DNA of 64,000 nt from an uncultured Bacteroidales bacterium (GTDB lineage: Bacteria; Bacteroidota; Bacteroidia; Bacteroidales; Muribaculaceae), in assembly GCA_902781045.1 (NCBI GenBank), contig CACZHT010000010.1, positions 47,841 through 111,840 on the forward strand, given 5' to 3'. Position 1 is the stretch's first letter, and every line of letters starts with the position of its first letter. A model generated the notes under the pieces. It was given only the letters and a program-made list of their open reading frames with translations. It was not told the origin of the DNA and searched no databases. Below are positions 34,188 to 42,946 of the stretch, in pieces. Position numbers and translations under genes: made by a program.

Positions 34188-34222
34188 AAAAAAATCTAGA
34201 GACTCCGGTTGGAGCCTCTAGA
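34188..34222 (-). terminator. Rho-independent terminator of the T9SS protein gene
   Basis: On the minus strand TCTAGAGGCTCC, loop AACC, GGAGTCTCTAGA form a 12-bp stem with one mismatch, followed by seven T. It lies 24 bp after the stop codon at 34246. Confidence 0.85.
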
Positions 34223-34245
34223 TTTAATTCAGATTAGAGTGCGTC

Positions 34246-36084
34246 TTACTTGACGATGAACTTGCGGCCGTTCTGGATGTAGACACCAGCGGGCAGGTTC
34301 TTGCTGTTCATCTGCTGACCCATCACGTTGTAGATAGGAGCATTGACATCAAGCTCAGCCTTAACGCTCTCGATGGCGTCGTAGTTCAGCTCATAGTACA
34401 CAATGTTCGACTTGTTGACCACGGGTGCCTTCTTGGGAGCGCCGGCAATCTCGGGAGCCTCGACAGTGTAGATGGCCTGGATACCGATGCGACGGGTGAA
34501 CAGAGGCTCGTAGCCCTCAGCGTTGGTGCGATAGAAGTAGACATAGCCCTTGTGGAAGTCAACACCGCTCTCATAGAGCCAGTAGGGGACCTCGGTGATG
34601 GGATCAGTCAGGTCGTCGTAGGTGTAGACGGCGGGATCGAAGGTGAAGATCTGGTCGTCATCGGTGAAGATGCTGTAGCTGAGGTACTCGGGATCAATCA
34701 TGTTGCCATCGATGTCGGTGGTGGGCAGCACGAAGTCGAATGTGCTGAAGCCGCTCTCGTCGCCGCAGTCATACCAAGGCTCCTCGGGCAGAGTGGGATC
34801 GGCGGGAACAGCGGGAACAACGTTCACAATCTGGCCCTTGACGCCAAACTCCAGAGCGCCGGCCCAAGTCTGGTCGTCGCTGTACATAGCATACAGACCG
34901 GTGGCGTTGTAGTTCTCGGGGAACTCAAGGGTTGCGTCGCCCTCGCTGCCCAGCAGCTCGATGACATCGTCGCCAATCATGAAATAGATGTTCTCGGCCT
35001 CCTCGTCAACCTCGGTGCCCAGGTAATAGGCAGGCTCGCCGTTCTCGTCCACGTCCTGATAGACATAGGTCGAGCCCCACATCAGCTGCACGCCGTACTC
35101 GCTCTCCTCATAGTAGTTCAGGTACTGGCCCACGGGGATGGTGATCATGCCGGTCATCCAGTCGTAGGTGCCCTCGACCCAAGTGTTGTAGTAGTCGAGC
35201 CACCACAGCGGGTTCTGGATGTAGACCTTGCCGTTGAGCTCGCCGTCGGTCTTGCCGAACACGACATTCATCTTGCCGTCCACGGCGCTCGTGCCCAGGC
35301 CGAATAAGCTGCTGTAGATGCAGTTGCCGGCGCGATAGTAGCTGTACAGGTCGCCCTCAGGCTGCTCGGTGATGACGGTGGGAATCACGATGTCATCCAG
35401 GCTGACGGGGTCGCTCAGCACCTGCGAGAAGTTGCAGAAGCCGCTCCAGCTGGCATCGTCAGTCCAGATGGCCGACAAGCCGGTGCCCGTATAGTAGTCT
35501 TCGGCCGAAGCGTCAGTGCCAGTGGGCTCAACGCCGCCCTGCATGGTCAGGCTGCCATCCTCGCCCAGGAGGTAAGTGACCTCGGTCACAGTGTCGTCGA
35601 CAACAAAGTCAAAGTACTCGCCATCGAAGGTAACAGTACCCCAAGTGAGCACGACATCGGCGTCATAGTTGGCGCTGTAATAAACCGACTGTCCCAGAGG
35701 GATAGTGAGAACATTGCCCTCGAGCGTACCCTCAACCCAGTTGTTGCCGAAGTTGCTGCCCGAGTTGAAGAGGAGGTTGCGAACATACACGGTGTTGCCT
35801 TCGCCGAAGACAACGCGGGTGTTGCCCGACATCTCGCCGCCATAGAGATAACCGCTGCTGGCATAGTCGCAACGGCCACTGGTGGTGTAGTTGTAGGCTG
35901 CGCCCTCGGGCTGCTCGCTAATCACGCGAGCGGAAGCCTTCTTGGCGGCTTGGATGTCCTTCTTGGTCATCACTTGCTCCTTGACAATCTTCTTGTCAAT
36001 GGGGCGAACGTGGGTCTTAAACCCTGCAGCAGAAGCCGATGCGGCCACTGCTAGTGCAACGAAAAGTACAGATAACTTTTTCAT
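34246..36084 (-). CDS. T9SS-exported secreted protein (copy 1 of a tandem pair)
   Basis: A 612-residue secreted protein with an Ala-rich signal peptide (KKLSVLFVALAVAASASA) and a C-terminal T9SS type A-like sorting tail (IYNVMGQQMNSKNLPAGVYI, then QNGRKFIVK). Between them are two related beta-rich modules, each containing EQPEG...Y.YYRAGNCIYSS, TWVEGTYDWMTGMITIPVGQ and VQLMWGSTYVYQD-like segments. A final Asp/Glu-rich domain (FVLPTTDIDGNMIDPEYLSYSIFTDDDQ) has many acidic loops. It should be moved to the surface or medium. Its function is not recognised. It is strongly similar to the next gene along its full length. ATG at 36084 matches the paralog; an ATG six bases earlier is possible. Confidence 0.75.
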   Translation of the reverse strand: MKKLSVLFVALAVAASASAAGFKTHVRPIDKKIVKEQVMTKKDIQAAKKASARVISEQPEGAAYNYTTSGRCDYASSGYLYGGEMSGNTRVVFGEGNTVYVRNLLFNSGSNFGNNWVEGTLEGNVLTIPLGQSVYYSANYDADVVLTWGTVTFDGEYFDFVVDDTVTEVTYLLGEDGSLTMQGGVEPTGTDASAEDYYTGTGLSAIWTDDASWSGFCNFSQVLSDPVSLDDIVIPTVITEQPEGDLYSYYRAGNCIYSSLFGLGTSAVDGKMNVVFGKTDGELNGKVYIQNPLWWLDYYNTWVEGTYDWMTGMITIPVGQYLNYYEESEYGVQLMWGSTYVYQDVDENGEPAYYLGTEVDEEAENIYFMIGDDVIELLGSEGDATLEFPENYNATGLYAMYSDDQTWAGALEFGVKGQIVNVVPAVPADPTLPEEPWYDCGDESGFSTFDFVLPTTDIDGNMIDPEYLSYSIFTDDDQIFTFDPAVYTYDDLTDPITEVPYWLYESGVDFHKGYVYFYRTNAEGYEPLFTRRIGIQAIYTVEAPEIAGAPKKAPVVNKSNIVYYELNYDAIESVKAELDVNAPIYNVMGQQMNSKNLPAGVYIQNGRKFIVK

Positions 36085-36137
36085 AAGCATTGTTTGGTTT
36101 TGGTAAATAAATAAAGTGAATTAAATCGATTCGCCGA

Positions 36138-36167
36138 CAAAATTAAGAAATTATTTCGTATTCGCAA
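36138..36167 (-). promoter_or_regulatory. Bacteroidota-type promoter of T9SS protein copy 1
   Basis: On the minus strand TTTG (36167-36164), 18-19 bp spacer, TAATTTTG (36145-36138). The surrounding TCGATTCGCC(G/A)ACAAA context on the plus strand is conserved with the promoter of copy 2. The rest of the 36085-36405 gap holds AT-rich leader and the copy 2 terminator. Confidence 0.7.
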
Positions 36168-36280
36168 ATTTTTTGTGCGAATTTGTTTGTTTTTGTTGTT
36201 AAAAACTACCGAAAACAGTAATGTTGTAACCATTGCTCTGCTATTATATTCAGTAGTATTGCATATCTGTGCCGGGCACC

Positions 36281-36315
36281 AAAAAAACTAGAGACTCCGG
36301 CAAGGGAGTCTCTAG
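36281..36315 (-). terminator. Rho-independent terminator of T9SS protein copy 2
   Basis: On the minus strand CTAGAGACTCC, loop CTTGCC, GGAGTCTCTAG form a perfect 11-bp stem followed by seven T. Its stem sequence is almost the same as that of the terminator at 34188-34222. Confidence 0.85.
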
Positions 36316-36405
36316 CATTTTCAGCTCAGGGCGATATGGGCAAGGGCAGGTTGTTCTGAAAGAACCTTAACCCCAGACCTTTATCCCCTTAATCAGGAGC
36401 GATGA

Positions 36406-38247
36406 TTACTTGACGATGAACTTGCGGCCGTTCTGGATATAGATGCCGGCGGGCAGGTTCTTGCTGTTCATCTTCTGACCCATCACGTTGTAGACAGGAG
36501 CGTTGACATCAAGCTCAGCCTTAACGCTCTCGATGGCGTCGTAGTTCAGCTCATAGTACACAATGTTCGACTTGTTCACAACAGGAGCCTTGGCGGGAGC
36601 GCCCTCAACCTCGGGAACGTCGACAGTGTAGATGGCCTGGACACCGATGCGGTTCTGGAAGAACGGCTCGAAGCCCTCAGCGTTGGTGCGATAGAAGTAG
36701 CAACCGTTGCTGTAGAAGTCATAGCCACTGCTGTAGATCGAGTAAGGAATCTCGGTCATGTCCTCCTCCAGGTCGTAGGTGTAGGTAGCGGCCTCGAAGG
36801 TGAAGAGCTGGTCGTCGTCGGTGTAGATGCTGTAGCTCAGCAGCTCGGGATCGATGGGGTTGCCGTCGATGTCGGTGGTGGGCAGGGTGAAGTAGAAGCG
36901 GCTGTAGCCACTCTCGTCGCCACCGTCACGCCATACCTCGTTCTCAGTGTCGATGATAGGATCGGCGGGAACGGCGGGAACAATGTTCAGAATCTGTGCA
37001 TTGACTCCGAACTCGAGAGCGCCTGCCCAGCTCTGATCGTCGCTGTACATGGCATACATACCGGTGGCATTGTAGTTCTCGGGGAACTCAAGGGTTGCGT
37101 CGCCCTCGCTGTTCAGCAGCATGATCTTGTCGCCATCAACCTGGAAATAGATGTACTCGGCCTCGGTGTCGAGCTCGGTGCCCAGGTAGTAGCCGGTCTC
37201 ACCGTTCTCGTCCACATCCTGATAGACGTAGGTCGAACCCCACATCAGCTGCACGCCGTACTCGCTGTCCTCATACCAGGTCAGGTACTGGCCCACGGGA
37301 ACCGTGATCACGCCGGTCATGGCATCGAAGTCACCCTCAACCCAGGTGTTGCTGCCGTCGAGCCACCACAACGGATTCTGGATATAAGCCTTGCCGGTCT
37401 CGTCGTTGAACACGACTTTCATCTTGCCCTCGACGGGGGTAGTGCCCAGGCCGAATAAGCTGCTGTAGATGCAGTCGCCACTGCGCAGATAGGTGAACAA
37501 TTCGCCCTCGGGCTGCTCGGTGATCATGGTCGGGGCAACTGCGGGCTCGGCGGGGTTGCAGAACACGGTGTTCCACTCGATGTAGCCGCTCCAGCTGTTG
37601 TCGTCGGTCCAGTAGGCCGACAGACCGGTGCCCAGATAAGCGTTGATATCGCTGGCGTCGGTCGACTCGGGACCCACGGTGCCATTCAGGGTGTAGGTCT
37701 GGTTCTCGGTGTCGATGGTGTAGGTCACAGCAGTGACGCTCTCATCGCGGGTGAAACCAATCTGGGTCTCGCCGGTAGCCGAGGTGGTGCCCCAGCACAG
37801 CACGACATCAGCCTGATACTGGTCGCTCCAGTAGATTGACTGGCCCATGGGCACGGTCAGCGTGTTGCCCTCGATGGTGCCTTGTACCCAAGCGTGGCCA
37901 AAGCCGTTGCCCGAGTTGTAGAGCAGGTCGCGCACGTAGACGGTGGTGCCATCGGCGTCGAACACAAAGCGAGCCTTGGTTCCGGCCTGGTCACCCAGGG
38001 TCAGATAACCGCCGCTTACATACACGCCACCACCGGTGCGTTGGAAGTCATAGGCGGTGCCCTCGGGCTGCTCGGTGATCACGCGCGAAGGCGACTTCTT
38101 GGCCTGAGCGATGTCCTTCTTCGACAGCACGCTCTCCTTCTTGATCTGATACTTGTTGATTGAACGAACGCTAGACTTGAACTGCCCAGCAGCAGAAGCC
38201 GATGCGGCTACTGCAAGTGCAACGAAAAGTACTGATAACTTTTTCAT
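36406..38247 (-). CDS. T9SS-exported secreted protein (copy 2 of a tandem pair)
   Basis: A 613-residue paralog of the neighbouring gene: signal peptide (KKLSVLFVALAVAASASA), two repeated beta-rich modules (GTAYDFQRTGGGVYVSGGYL; GELFTYLRSGDCIYSSLFGL), a DIDG-containing acidic domain (LPTTDIDGNPIDPELLSYS) and the T9SS tail (YNVMGQKMNSKNLPAGIYI, then QNGRKFIVK). The signal peptide and the last ~60 residues are nearly identical between copies, while the first module differs most. The start at 38247 (ATG) is supported by the signal peptide; the frame upstream to 38325 crosses the promoter. No enzymatic motif is seen. Confidence 0.75.
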   Translation of the reverse strand: MKKLSVLFVALAVAASASAAGQFKSSVRSINKYQIKKESVLSKKDIAQAKKSPSRVITEQPEGTAYDFQRTGGGVYVSGGYLTLGDQAGTKARFVFDADGTTVYVRDLLYNSGNGFGHAWVQGTIEGNTLTVPMGQSIYWSDQYQADVVLCWGTTSATGETQIGFTRDESVTAVTYTIDTENQTYTLNGTVGPESTDASDINAYLGTGLSAYWTDDNSWSGYIEWNTVFCNPAEPAVAPTMITEQPEGELFTYLRSGDCIYSSLFGLGTTPVEGKMKVVFNDETGKAYIQNPLWWLDGSNTWVEGDFDAMTGVITVPVGQYLTWYEDSEYGVQLMWGSTYVYQDVDENGETGYYLGTELDTEAEYIYFQVDGDKIMLLNSEGDATLEFPENYNATGMYAMYSDDQSWAGALEFGVNAQILNIVPAVPADPIIDTENEVWRDGGDESGYSRFYFTLPTTDIDGNPIDPELLSYSIYTDDDQLFTFEAATYTYDLEEDMTEIPYSIYSSGYDFYSNGCYFYRTNAEGFEPFFQNRIGVQAIYTVDVPEVEGAPAKAPVVNKSNIVYYELNYDAIESVKAELDVNAPVYNVMGQKMNSKNLPAGIYIQNGRKFIVK

Positions 38248-38322
38248 AAGCCTTTTAAATTGGTTAATAAAAATAGTTTGGATGAAAGGATTAATAATTG
38301 GATGATTAATTCGATTCGCCAA

Positions 38323-38353
38323 CAAAGGTAGTACTATTTTCGGTAACTACAAA
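38323..38353 (-). promoter_or_regulatory. Bacteroidota-type promoter of T9SS protein copy 2
   Basis: On the minus strand TTTG (38353-38350), 19 bp spacer, TACCTTTG (38330-38323). The box context matches that of copy 1. Confidence 0.75.
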
Positions 38354-38399
38354 ATTTGGTAGGTGTTTTTTTTGATTTTTTTTTCAAAAAATAATCTTC

Positions 38400-38416
38400 T
38401 GTGTCAAAGTGACACA
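38400..38416. promoter_or_regulatory. TGTGTCA-AAG-TGACACA palindrome, possible operator
   Basis: A perfect 7-bp inverted repeat with a 3-bp centre, about 47 bp upstream of the -33 box of the T9SS copy 2 gene and just beyond the korB terminator. It may be a dimeric regulator site or part of the terminator region. Confidence 0.35.
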
Positions 38417-38456
38417 AAAACCGAGCCCTGAACGTCACATCGTCCAGGGCTCGGTT
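38416..38456 (-). terminator. Terminator of the korAB operon
   Basis: On the minus strand AACCGAGCCCTG pairs with CAGGGCTCGGTT around a 14-nt loop that can pair further (ACG/CGT), then TTTTTG. It is 79 bp after the korB stop. Confidence 0.85.
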
Positions 38457-38534
38457 GCATTTTGTCGTTGTCAGGTGGCGGTTACTGTGAGCTGTCCAAA
38501 TTAACTGACACCTGTTACTTTCACATGTCAACGA

Positions 38535-39569
38535 TTACTTCACCTCCCAGGTGTCGCCGGCCATCACCACGTCGCGCAGACAGGTGAACCCGTGCAGCTG
38601 CTTGGCCTGCTCGACCTGCTCGGCAACGGCGCGCTCATAGCTCGGGGCCTCAACATCGCGAATCACGCCAACAGCCACCGGCAGGTCGGTACCGTCCATC
38701 ATGGCCAGCATCTGGTGGACAAACGAATGCTCGCAGTGCGCATCGTGCACCAGCACGTCATCGAGCGTGTAGCCGTCCTCGCCGATGGTCACTGCCTTCA
38801 GCCCGAAGCCATCCTGCACGATGCCGCGGTTGTGGTCGCGGCCGAAGATCATCTTCTCGCCGTGCACCAGGTGGATGGTGCGGTCGGGACGCACCTCACG
38901 GTCGGTGATGTTGCTGTGTATGCCGTTGTTGAAAATCATGCAGTTGGTCAGTATCTCGACCACCGAGCACCCCTGATGGCGTGCGGCGGCCTCCATGACC
39001 TCCTGGCTGATGCCCAGCTCGACATCGATGCTGCGGGCAAAGAATGTGCCGCGGGCACCGAATGCCAGCTCAGCAGGGATGAACGGGTCCTCGGTCGTGC
39101 CGTAGGGCGACGACTTGCTCTTGAAGCCGCGTGCACTGGTGGGCGAGAACTGCCCCTTGGTCAGGCCGTAGATGCGGTTGTTCAGCAGCAGCAGGTTCAC
39201 GTCCAGGTTGCGGCGAACCTCGTGAATGAAGTGGTTGCCACCGATGGCCAGACAGTCACCATCGCCAGCCACCTGCCACACGGTCATGTCGGGGTTGGCC
39301 GTCTTGAAACCTGTGGCAATGGCGCCTCCACGACCGTGGATGGTGTGGAAGGCATAGGTGCGTGTGTAGTAAGGCAGACGCGAGCTGCATCCGATGCCCG
39401 AAATCACGGCTGTCTTCTCGGGCGGGATGCCCAGGGCGGCCATGGCCTTGAGCAGCACGTTGAACACGGCATGGTCGCCACAGCCCGGGCACCAGCGGAT
39501 GGGCTGGTTGTTCTTGTAGTCGAGTGGCTTGTAGGCTTTCGGGGCCTCTGTGTTTGTCTTCTGTTCCAT
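38535..39569 (-). CDS. korB: 2-oxoacid:ferredoxin oxidoreductase, beta subunit
   Basis: A 344-residue TPP-binding subunit. RWCPGCGDHAVFNVLLKAMA is the N-terminal CxxC signature. GDGDCLAIGGNHFIHEVRRNLDVNLLLLNNRIYGLTKGQ (given in parts: GDGDC, then NNRIYGLTKGQ) is the TPP/Mg2+ motif (GDG...NN). STTEDP-like text and FFARSIDVE follow. With KorA it decarboxylates a 2-oxoacid (2-oxoglutarate is the usual assignment for this pair) to the acyl-CoA and reduced ferredoxin. The start overlaps the korA stop by one base (TAATG), so the subunits are translationally coupled. Confidence 0.92.
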   Translation of the reverse strand: MEQKTNTEAPKAYKPLDYKNNQPIRWCPGCGDHAVFNVLLKAMAALGIPPEKTAVISGIGCSSRLPYYTRTYAFHTIHGRGGAIATGFKTANPDMTVWQVAGDGDCLAIGGNHFIHEVRRNLDVNLLLLNNRIYGLTKGQFSPTSARGFKSKSSPYGTTEDPFIPAELAFGARGTFFARSIDVELGISQEVMEAAARHQGCSVVEILTNCMIFNNGIHSNITDREVRPDRTIHLVHGEKMIFGRDHNRGIVQDGFGLKAVTIGEDGYTLDDVLVHDAHCEHSFVHQMLAMMDGTDLPVAVGVIRDVEAPSYERAVAEQVEQAKQLHGFTCLRDVVMAGDTWEVK

Positions 39570-41419
39570 TACAATTCCTCCTCCATCATGATGTTCTTCA
39601 CTCCGTCAACAATCTCTTGAACCATGAACGGCTGTCCTTGCACCTTATTAATATGACAGATGTTCAGGTTGGGTATCTTGCTCTGCAGGTAGCTAGCCAT
39701 CTGGCCGGTGTTAAGCTCGGCCACAATCACGGTCTTGAACCGGCTCAGCAGTTCGGCGGTGTTCTTGGGCAGCGGGTTGATGTAGCGCAAGTGGGTCATC
39801 GCTATCTTGTGTCCCTCGTCATTGAGGCGATTGACGGCATCCAGGATGTGTCCGTAGGTGCTGCCCCAGCCCAGGATGATGGTGTCGGCGGTGGGGTCGC
39901 CCTTGAGCTTGAGCTCGGGGATATAGTTGGCAATGTTGGCAATCTTCATGCGACGTGTCTCCACCATGTGGGCATGGTTGATGGGATCGTTGCTCAGGAT
40001 GCCTGTGTTGTAGTCCTTCTCCAGTCCGCCGACCACGTGCTCCAGCCCGGGTGTCCCGGGAACAGCCCAGTAGCGGATGCCCAGTGCGTTGCGCATGAAG
40101 GGGGTCCAAGTGGGCTTGATTGCCTCGGGCACATAGTTGGGTTTGATGACGGGATACTCGCCCTCCTCGGGGATGCGCCAGGCCGATGAGCCGTTGGCGA
40201 TGAATGCGTCGGTGAGCAGGATGACCGGGGTCATGTGCTCGATGGCGATGCGTGCTGCCTGGAATGCCATCTTGAAGCAGTCGGTGGGCGATGCGGCGGC
40301 CAGCACCACCAGCGGGCTCTCACCGCTGCGACCATACAGTGCCTGCTGCAGGTCGGTCTGCTCGGTCTTGGTAGGAAGTCCTGTCGATGGTCCACCGCGT
40401 TGCACGTCGACTAGCACCAGCGGCAGCTCGGCCATGACAGCCAGTCCCAGTCCCTCGCTCTTGAGTGCCAAGCCGGGGCCAGAGGTAGTGGTCACGGCAA
40501 GATGCCCGGCAAACGCTGCGCCGATGGCAGCGCAGATGCCACCAATCTCATCCTCCATCTGTATGGCCTTCACGCCCAGGTCGCGGCGTTTGGCCAGCTC
40601 GTGCAGGATGTCGGTGGCGGGGGTGATGGGGTAGGAGCCTAGGAACAACGGACGGCCGCTCATCTCTGATGCCTTGATCAGGCCCCAGGCCGTGGCCTTG
40701 TTGCCGGTGACGTCGGTATAGATGCCGGGACGCACGTCATCGCTCTGGATGCGGTAGGTCGACACGGTGGCGTGGATGTTGTGGCCATAGTTGTAGCCGC
40801 CCTTGATGACCAGCTCGTTGGCCTCGTAGACGGCGGGCTTGTCGGCAAACTTGGCTTTGAGGAACTTGAGCGGAGCCTCCATGGGGCGGTTGAAGAGCCA
40901 GCACACCAGTCCCAGCGCAAACATGTTGCGGCACTTGAGCTGGGCCTTGAGGTCCATGCCGGTGTCCTTGAGCACCTCCTTGACCATGGTGGTGATGGGG
41001 GCCTCGATGACCTGTGCGGTCATGCCCAGCTCCTCGTAGGGCTCGGTGGTGGTGTACAGTGCCTTGTCCAGGCCGGCCTGGGTGAAGGTGTCGATGTCGA
41101 CGATGGCTGCGCCATTCTTGCGCAGATACTGCGCGTTCTGCTTCAGCGCGGCGGGGTTCATGGCCACCAGCACGTCACACTCGTCACCGGGTGTGTGCAC
41201 GCCGTGGCCAATGTGGACTTGGAAGCCCGACACGCCGCCCAGCGAGCCTTGCGGGGCGCGCACCTCGGCGGGATAGTCGGGGAAGGTCGAGATGCGGTCG
41301 CCCAGTCCGGCGCTCACATTCGAGAAGATGTTGCCAGCCAGCTGCATACCGTCACCGCTGTCGCCCGAGAAGCGCACCACGATGCTCTGCCTGAACTGGA
41401 CTTTTGCTTTTTCTGCCAT
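39569..41419 (-). CDS. korA: 2-oxoacid:ferredoxin oxidoreductase, fused gamma-alpha subunit
   Basis: A 616-residue subunit. The N-terminal ~190 residues form the gamma domain (VRFSGDSGDGMQLAGNIFSN, EVRAPQGSLGGVSGFQ). The alpha pyrimidine-binding domain follows (GSYPITPATDILHELAKR, QMEDEIGGICAAIGAAFAG, TTTSGPGLALKSEGLGLA, DVQRGGPSTGLPTKTEQ-DL). The C-terminal transketolase-like part includes IILGWGSTYGHI. It forms the ferredoxin-linked KorAB complex of anaerobic central metabolism. No ferredoxin domain is fused, so an external ferredoxin is used. A -33/-7 promoter is at 41467-41498. Confidence 0.93.
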   Translation of the reverse strand: MAEKAKVQFRQSIVVRFSGDSGDGMQLAGNIFSNVSAGLGDRISTFPDYPAEVRAPQGSLGGVSGFQVHIGHGVHTPGDECDVLVAMNPAALKQNAQYLRKNGAAIVDIDTFTQAGLDKALYTTTEPYEELGMTAQVIEAPITTMVKEVLKDTGMDLKAQLKCRNMFALGLVCWLFNRPMEAPLKFLKAKFADKPAVYEANELVIKGGYNYGHNIHATVSTYRIQSDDVRPGIYTDVTGNKATAWGLIKASEMSGRPLFLGSYPITPATDILHELAKRRDLGVKAIQMEDEIGGICAAIGAAFAGHLAVTTTSGPGLALKSEGLGLAVMAELPLVLVDVQRGGPSTGLPTKTEQTDLQQALYGRSGESPLVVLAAASPTDCFKMAFQAARIAIEHMTPVILLTDAFIANGSSAWRIPEEGEYPVIKPNYVPEAIKPTWTPFMRNALGIRYWAVPGTPGLEHVVGGLEKDYNTGILSNDPINHAHMVETRRMKIANIANYIPELKLKGDPTADTIILGWGSTYGHILDAVNRLNDEGHKIAMTHLRYINPLPKNTAELLSRFKTVIVAELNTGQMASYLQSKIPNLNICHINKVQGQPFMVQEIVDGVKNIMMEEEL

Positions 41420-41466
41420 TTTATTCTCTTAGATTTCTGGTAATAATCTTGTATGAAAATCGGGTG

Positions 41467-41498
41467 CAAAAGTACAACATTTTTTCTTGCTGCACAAA
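41467..41498 (-). promoter_or_regulatory. Promoter of korAB
   Basis: On the minus strand TTTG (41498-41495), 20 bp spacer, TACTTTTG (41474-41467), then a ~40-nt leader. It is divergent from the holB promoter; the 307-bp gap between korA and holB holds only these two promoters and AT-rich sequence. Confidence 0.7.
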
Positions 41499-41676
41499 CT
41501 TTTTGGGCCATTTTGTGGCTGGGCCTCGACCGGCAGTTTTTGCCCTTTTGACAACAATTTGCGGCAAAGTCTTGCAATCGGTCGCCGGGCATGAGCCAAA
41601 CTGGCCAAACCGTCATCGTTTCGGGCAAAAAATGGGCAAAAAAATTGTGACTTTCGGCATTTGATGGCCTGCACGC

Positions 41677-41707
41677 TTGGCCGTTTGGAGCAAAAGTGCT
41701 ATCTTTG
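41677..41707 (+). promoter_or_regulatory. Promoter of holB
   Basis: TTG (41677-41679), 20 bp spacer, TATCTTTG (41700-41707), 20 bp before the holB ATG. Confidence 0.75.
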
Positions 41708-41727
41708 CACTGATAAACCGAGAGACA

Positions 41728-42855
41728 ATGAGATTCTGCGACCTACTAGGCAATGAGCAAGCCGCCGACCAGGTGAGGCGGCTCATCGACAACGACCGTC
41801 TGCCACATGCCCTGCTGCTGCATGGCGAGCCAGGCGTGCCCAAGCTGGCCCTGGCGCGCACCATGGCGCAATATCTGCACTGCACCGACCGCCACGACGG
41901 CGAGCCGTGTGGACGCTGCCCCTCGTGCCGGGCGCACGAGACGTTCAACCACACCGACACGTTCTTCTCCTTTCCCTACTGGCGCAAGGACAAGAACGAG
42001 GAGGCCAACTGCGACGACTTCATCCAGCACTGGCGTGAGTTCCTGGCCGACTGCCCGCTGGTCGAGGACTACCAGCACTGGCTAGAGATTCTCAAGAACG
42101 AGAACTCGCAGCCGCGCATCCTGGTGCGCGAGAGTGCCAATATCCTGCGCAAGATGAGCATGTCATCGTTCACCAGCAAGTACAAGGTGAGCATCATCTG
42201 GCTGCCCGAGAAGCTCAAGGACGATGCAGCCAACAAGCTGCTCAAGCTCATTGAGGAACCCTACGACGACTGCAAGTTTATACTGGTCAGCGACAATGCC
42301 AAGGACATCCTGGGCACCATCTACTCGCGCACGCAACGCATCGAGCTGCGCCGACTCAGTGCCCCGACTGTGGCGCACTATCTGGCCGGACACTATGGCA
42401 TGGAGATGCAGGATGCGCTGGCTGTGGCGGCCCCCGCCGACGGCAATGTCAACCTGGCGCTGCACAGCATGCGGCAGGACAGTGAGCTGCACGAGTTCCA
42501 CCTGGCGTTTGTCGAGCTGATGAGAATGGCCTACTTGCGCGACCTGGGCAAGCTGCGCAACTGGGCCGAGCGGGTGGCCGACATGAAGCGCGAGAAGTCG
42601 AGGCGGTTTCTTGACTATGCTGCCAGGCAGGTGCGCGAGAACTTCATCTACAACCTGCGTCACCCCGAACTGAACTACCTCACGCGCGAGGAGCAGCAGT
42701 TCAGCACACGCTTTGCGCCCTATATCAACGAGGCCAACGTCGAGCGCATGTACGAGCAGTTCCGACGGGCGGCCGAACACATCGCCGGCAATGGCAACGC
42801 CAAGATTGTGCTCTTTGACATGGCCGTGCGCATCACCATTCTCATCAAGGTGTAA
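41728..42855 (+). CDS. holB: DNA polymerase III delta-prime subunit
   Basis: A 375-residue AAA+ clamp-loader subunit. RFCDLLGNEQAADQVRRLI is the typical opening. HALLLHGEPGVPKLALARTM occupies the Walker A place but lacks GKT, as usual for delta-prime, which does not hydrolyse ATP. A zinc-binding cysteine set is in CTDRHDGEPCGRCPSC. VSIIWLPEKLKDDAANKLLK-LIEEP is the conserved Walker B/sensor region (IEEP). It loads the beta clamp with DnaX and HolA. ATG at 41728 follows the promoter. Confidence 0.88.
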   Translation: MRFCDLLGNEQAADQVRRLIDNDRLPHALLLHGEPGVPKLALARTMAQYLHCTDRHDGEPCGRCPSCRAHETFNHTDTFFSFPYWRKDKNEEANCDDFIQHWREFLADCPLVEDYQHWLEILKNENSQPRILVRESANILRKMSMSSFTSKYKVSIIWLPEKLKDDAANKLLKLIEEPYDDCKFILVSDNAKDILGTIYSRTQRIELRRLSAPTVAHYLAGHYGMEMQDALAVAAPADGNVNLALHSMRQDSELHEFHLAFVELMRMAYLRDLGKLRNWAERVADMKREKSRRFLDYAARQVRENFIYNLRHPELNYLTREEQQFSTRFAPYINEANVERMYEQFRRAAEHIAGNGNAKIVLFDMAVRITILIKV

Positions 42856-42946
42856 TTCATAATTTATAATTCATAGTATATGATTCGAAATTCATTGCTG
42901 ATTTCTGAATCATTGCTCACCATTCGTCACACGTCATCATTCACTT

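Noticed and set aside
38334..38531. 65-codon frame on the minus strand between korB and the T9SS gene
   Set aside because: It crosses the korB terminator and the promoter of the next gene, and its protein has no recognisable features.
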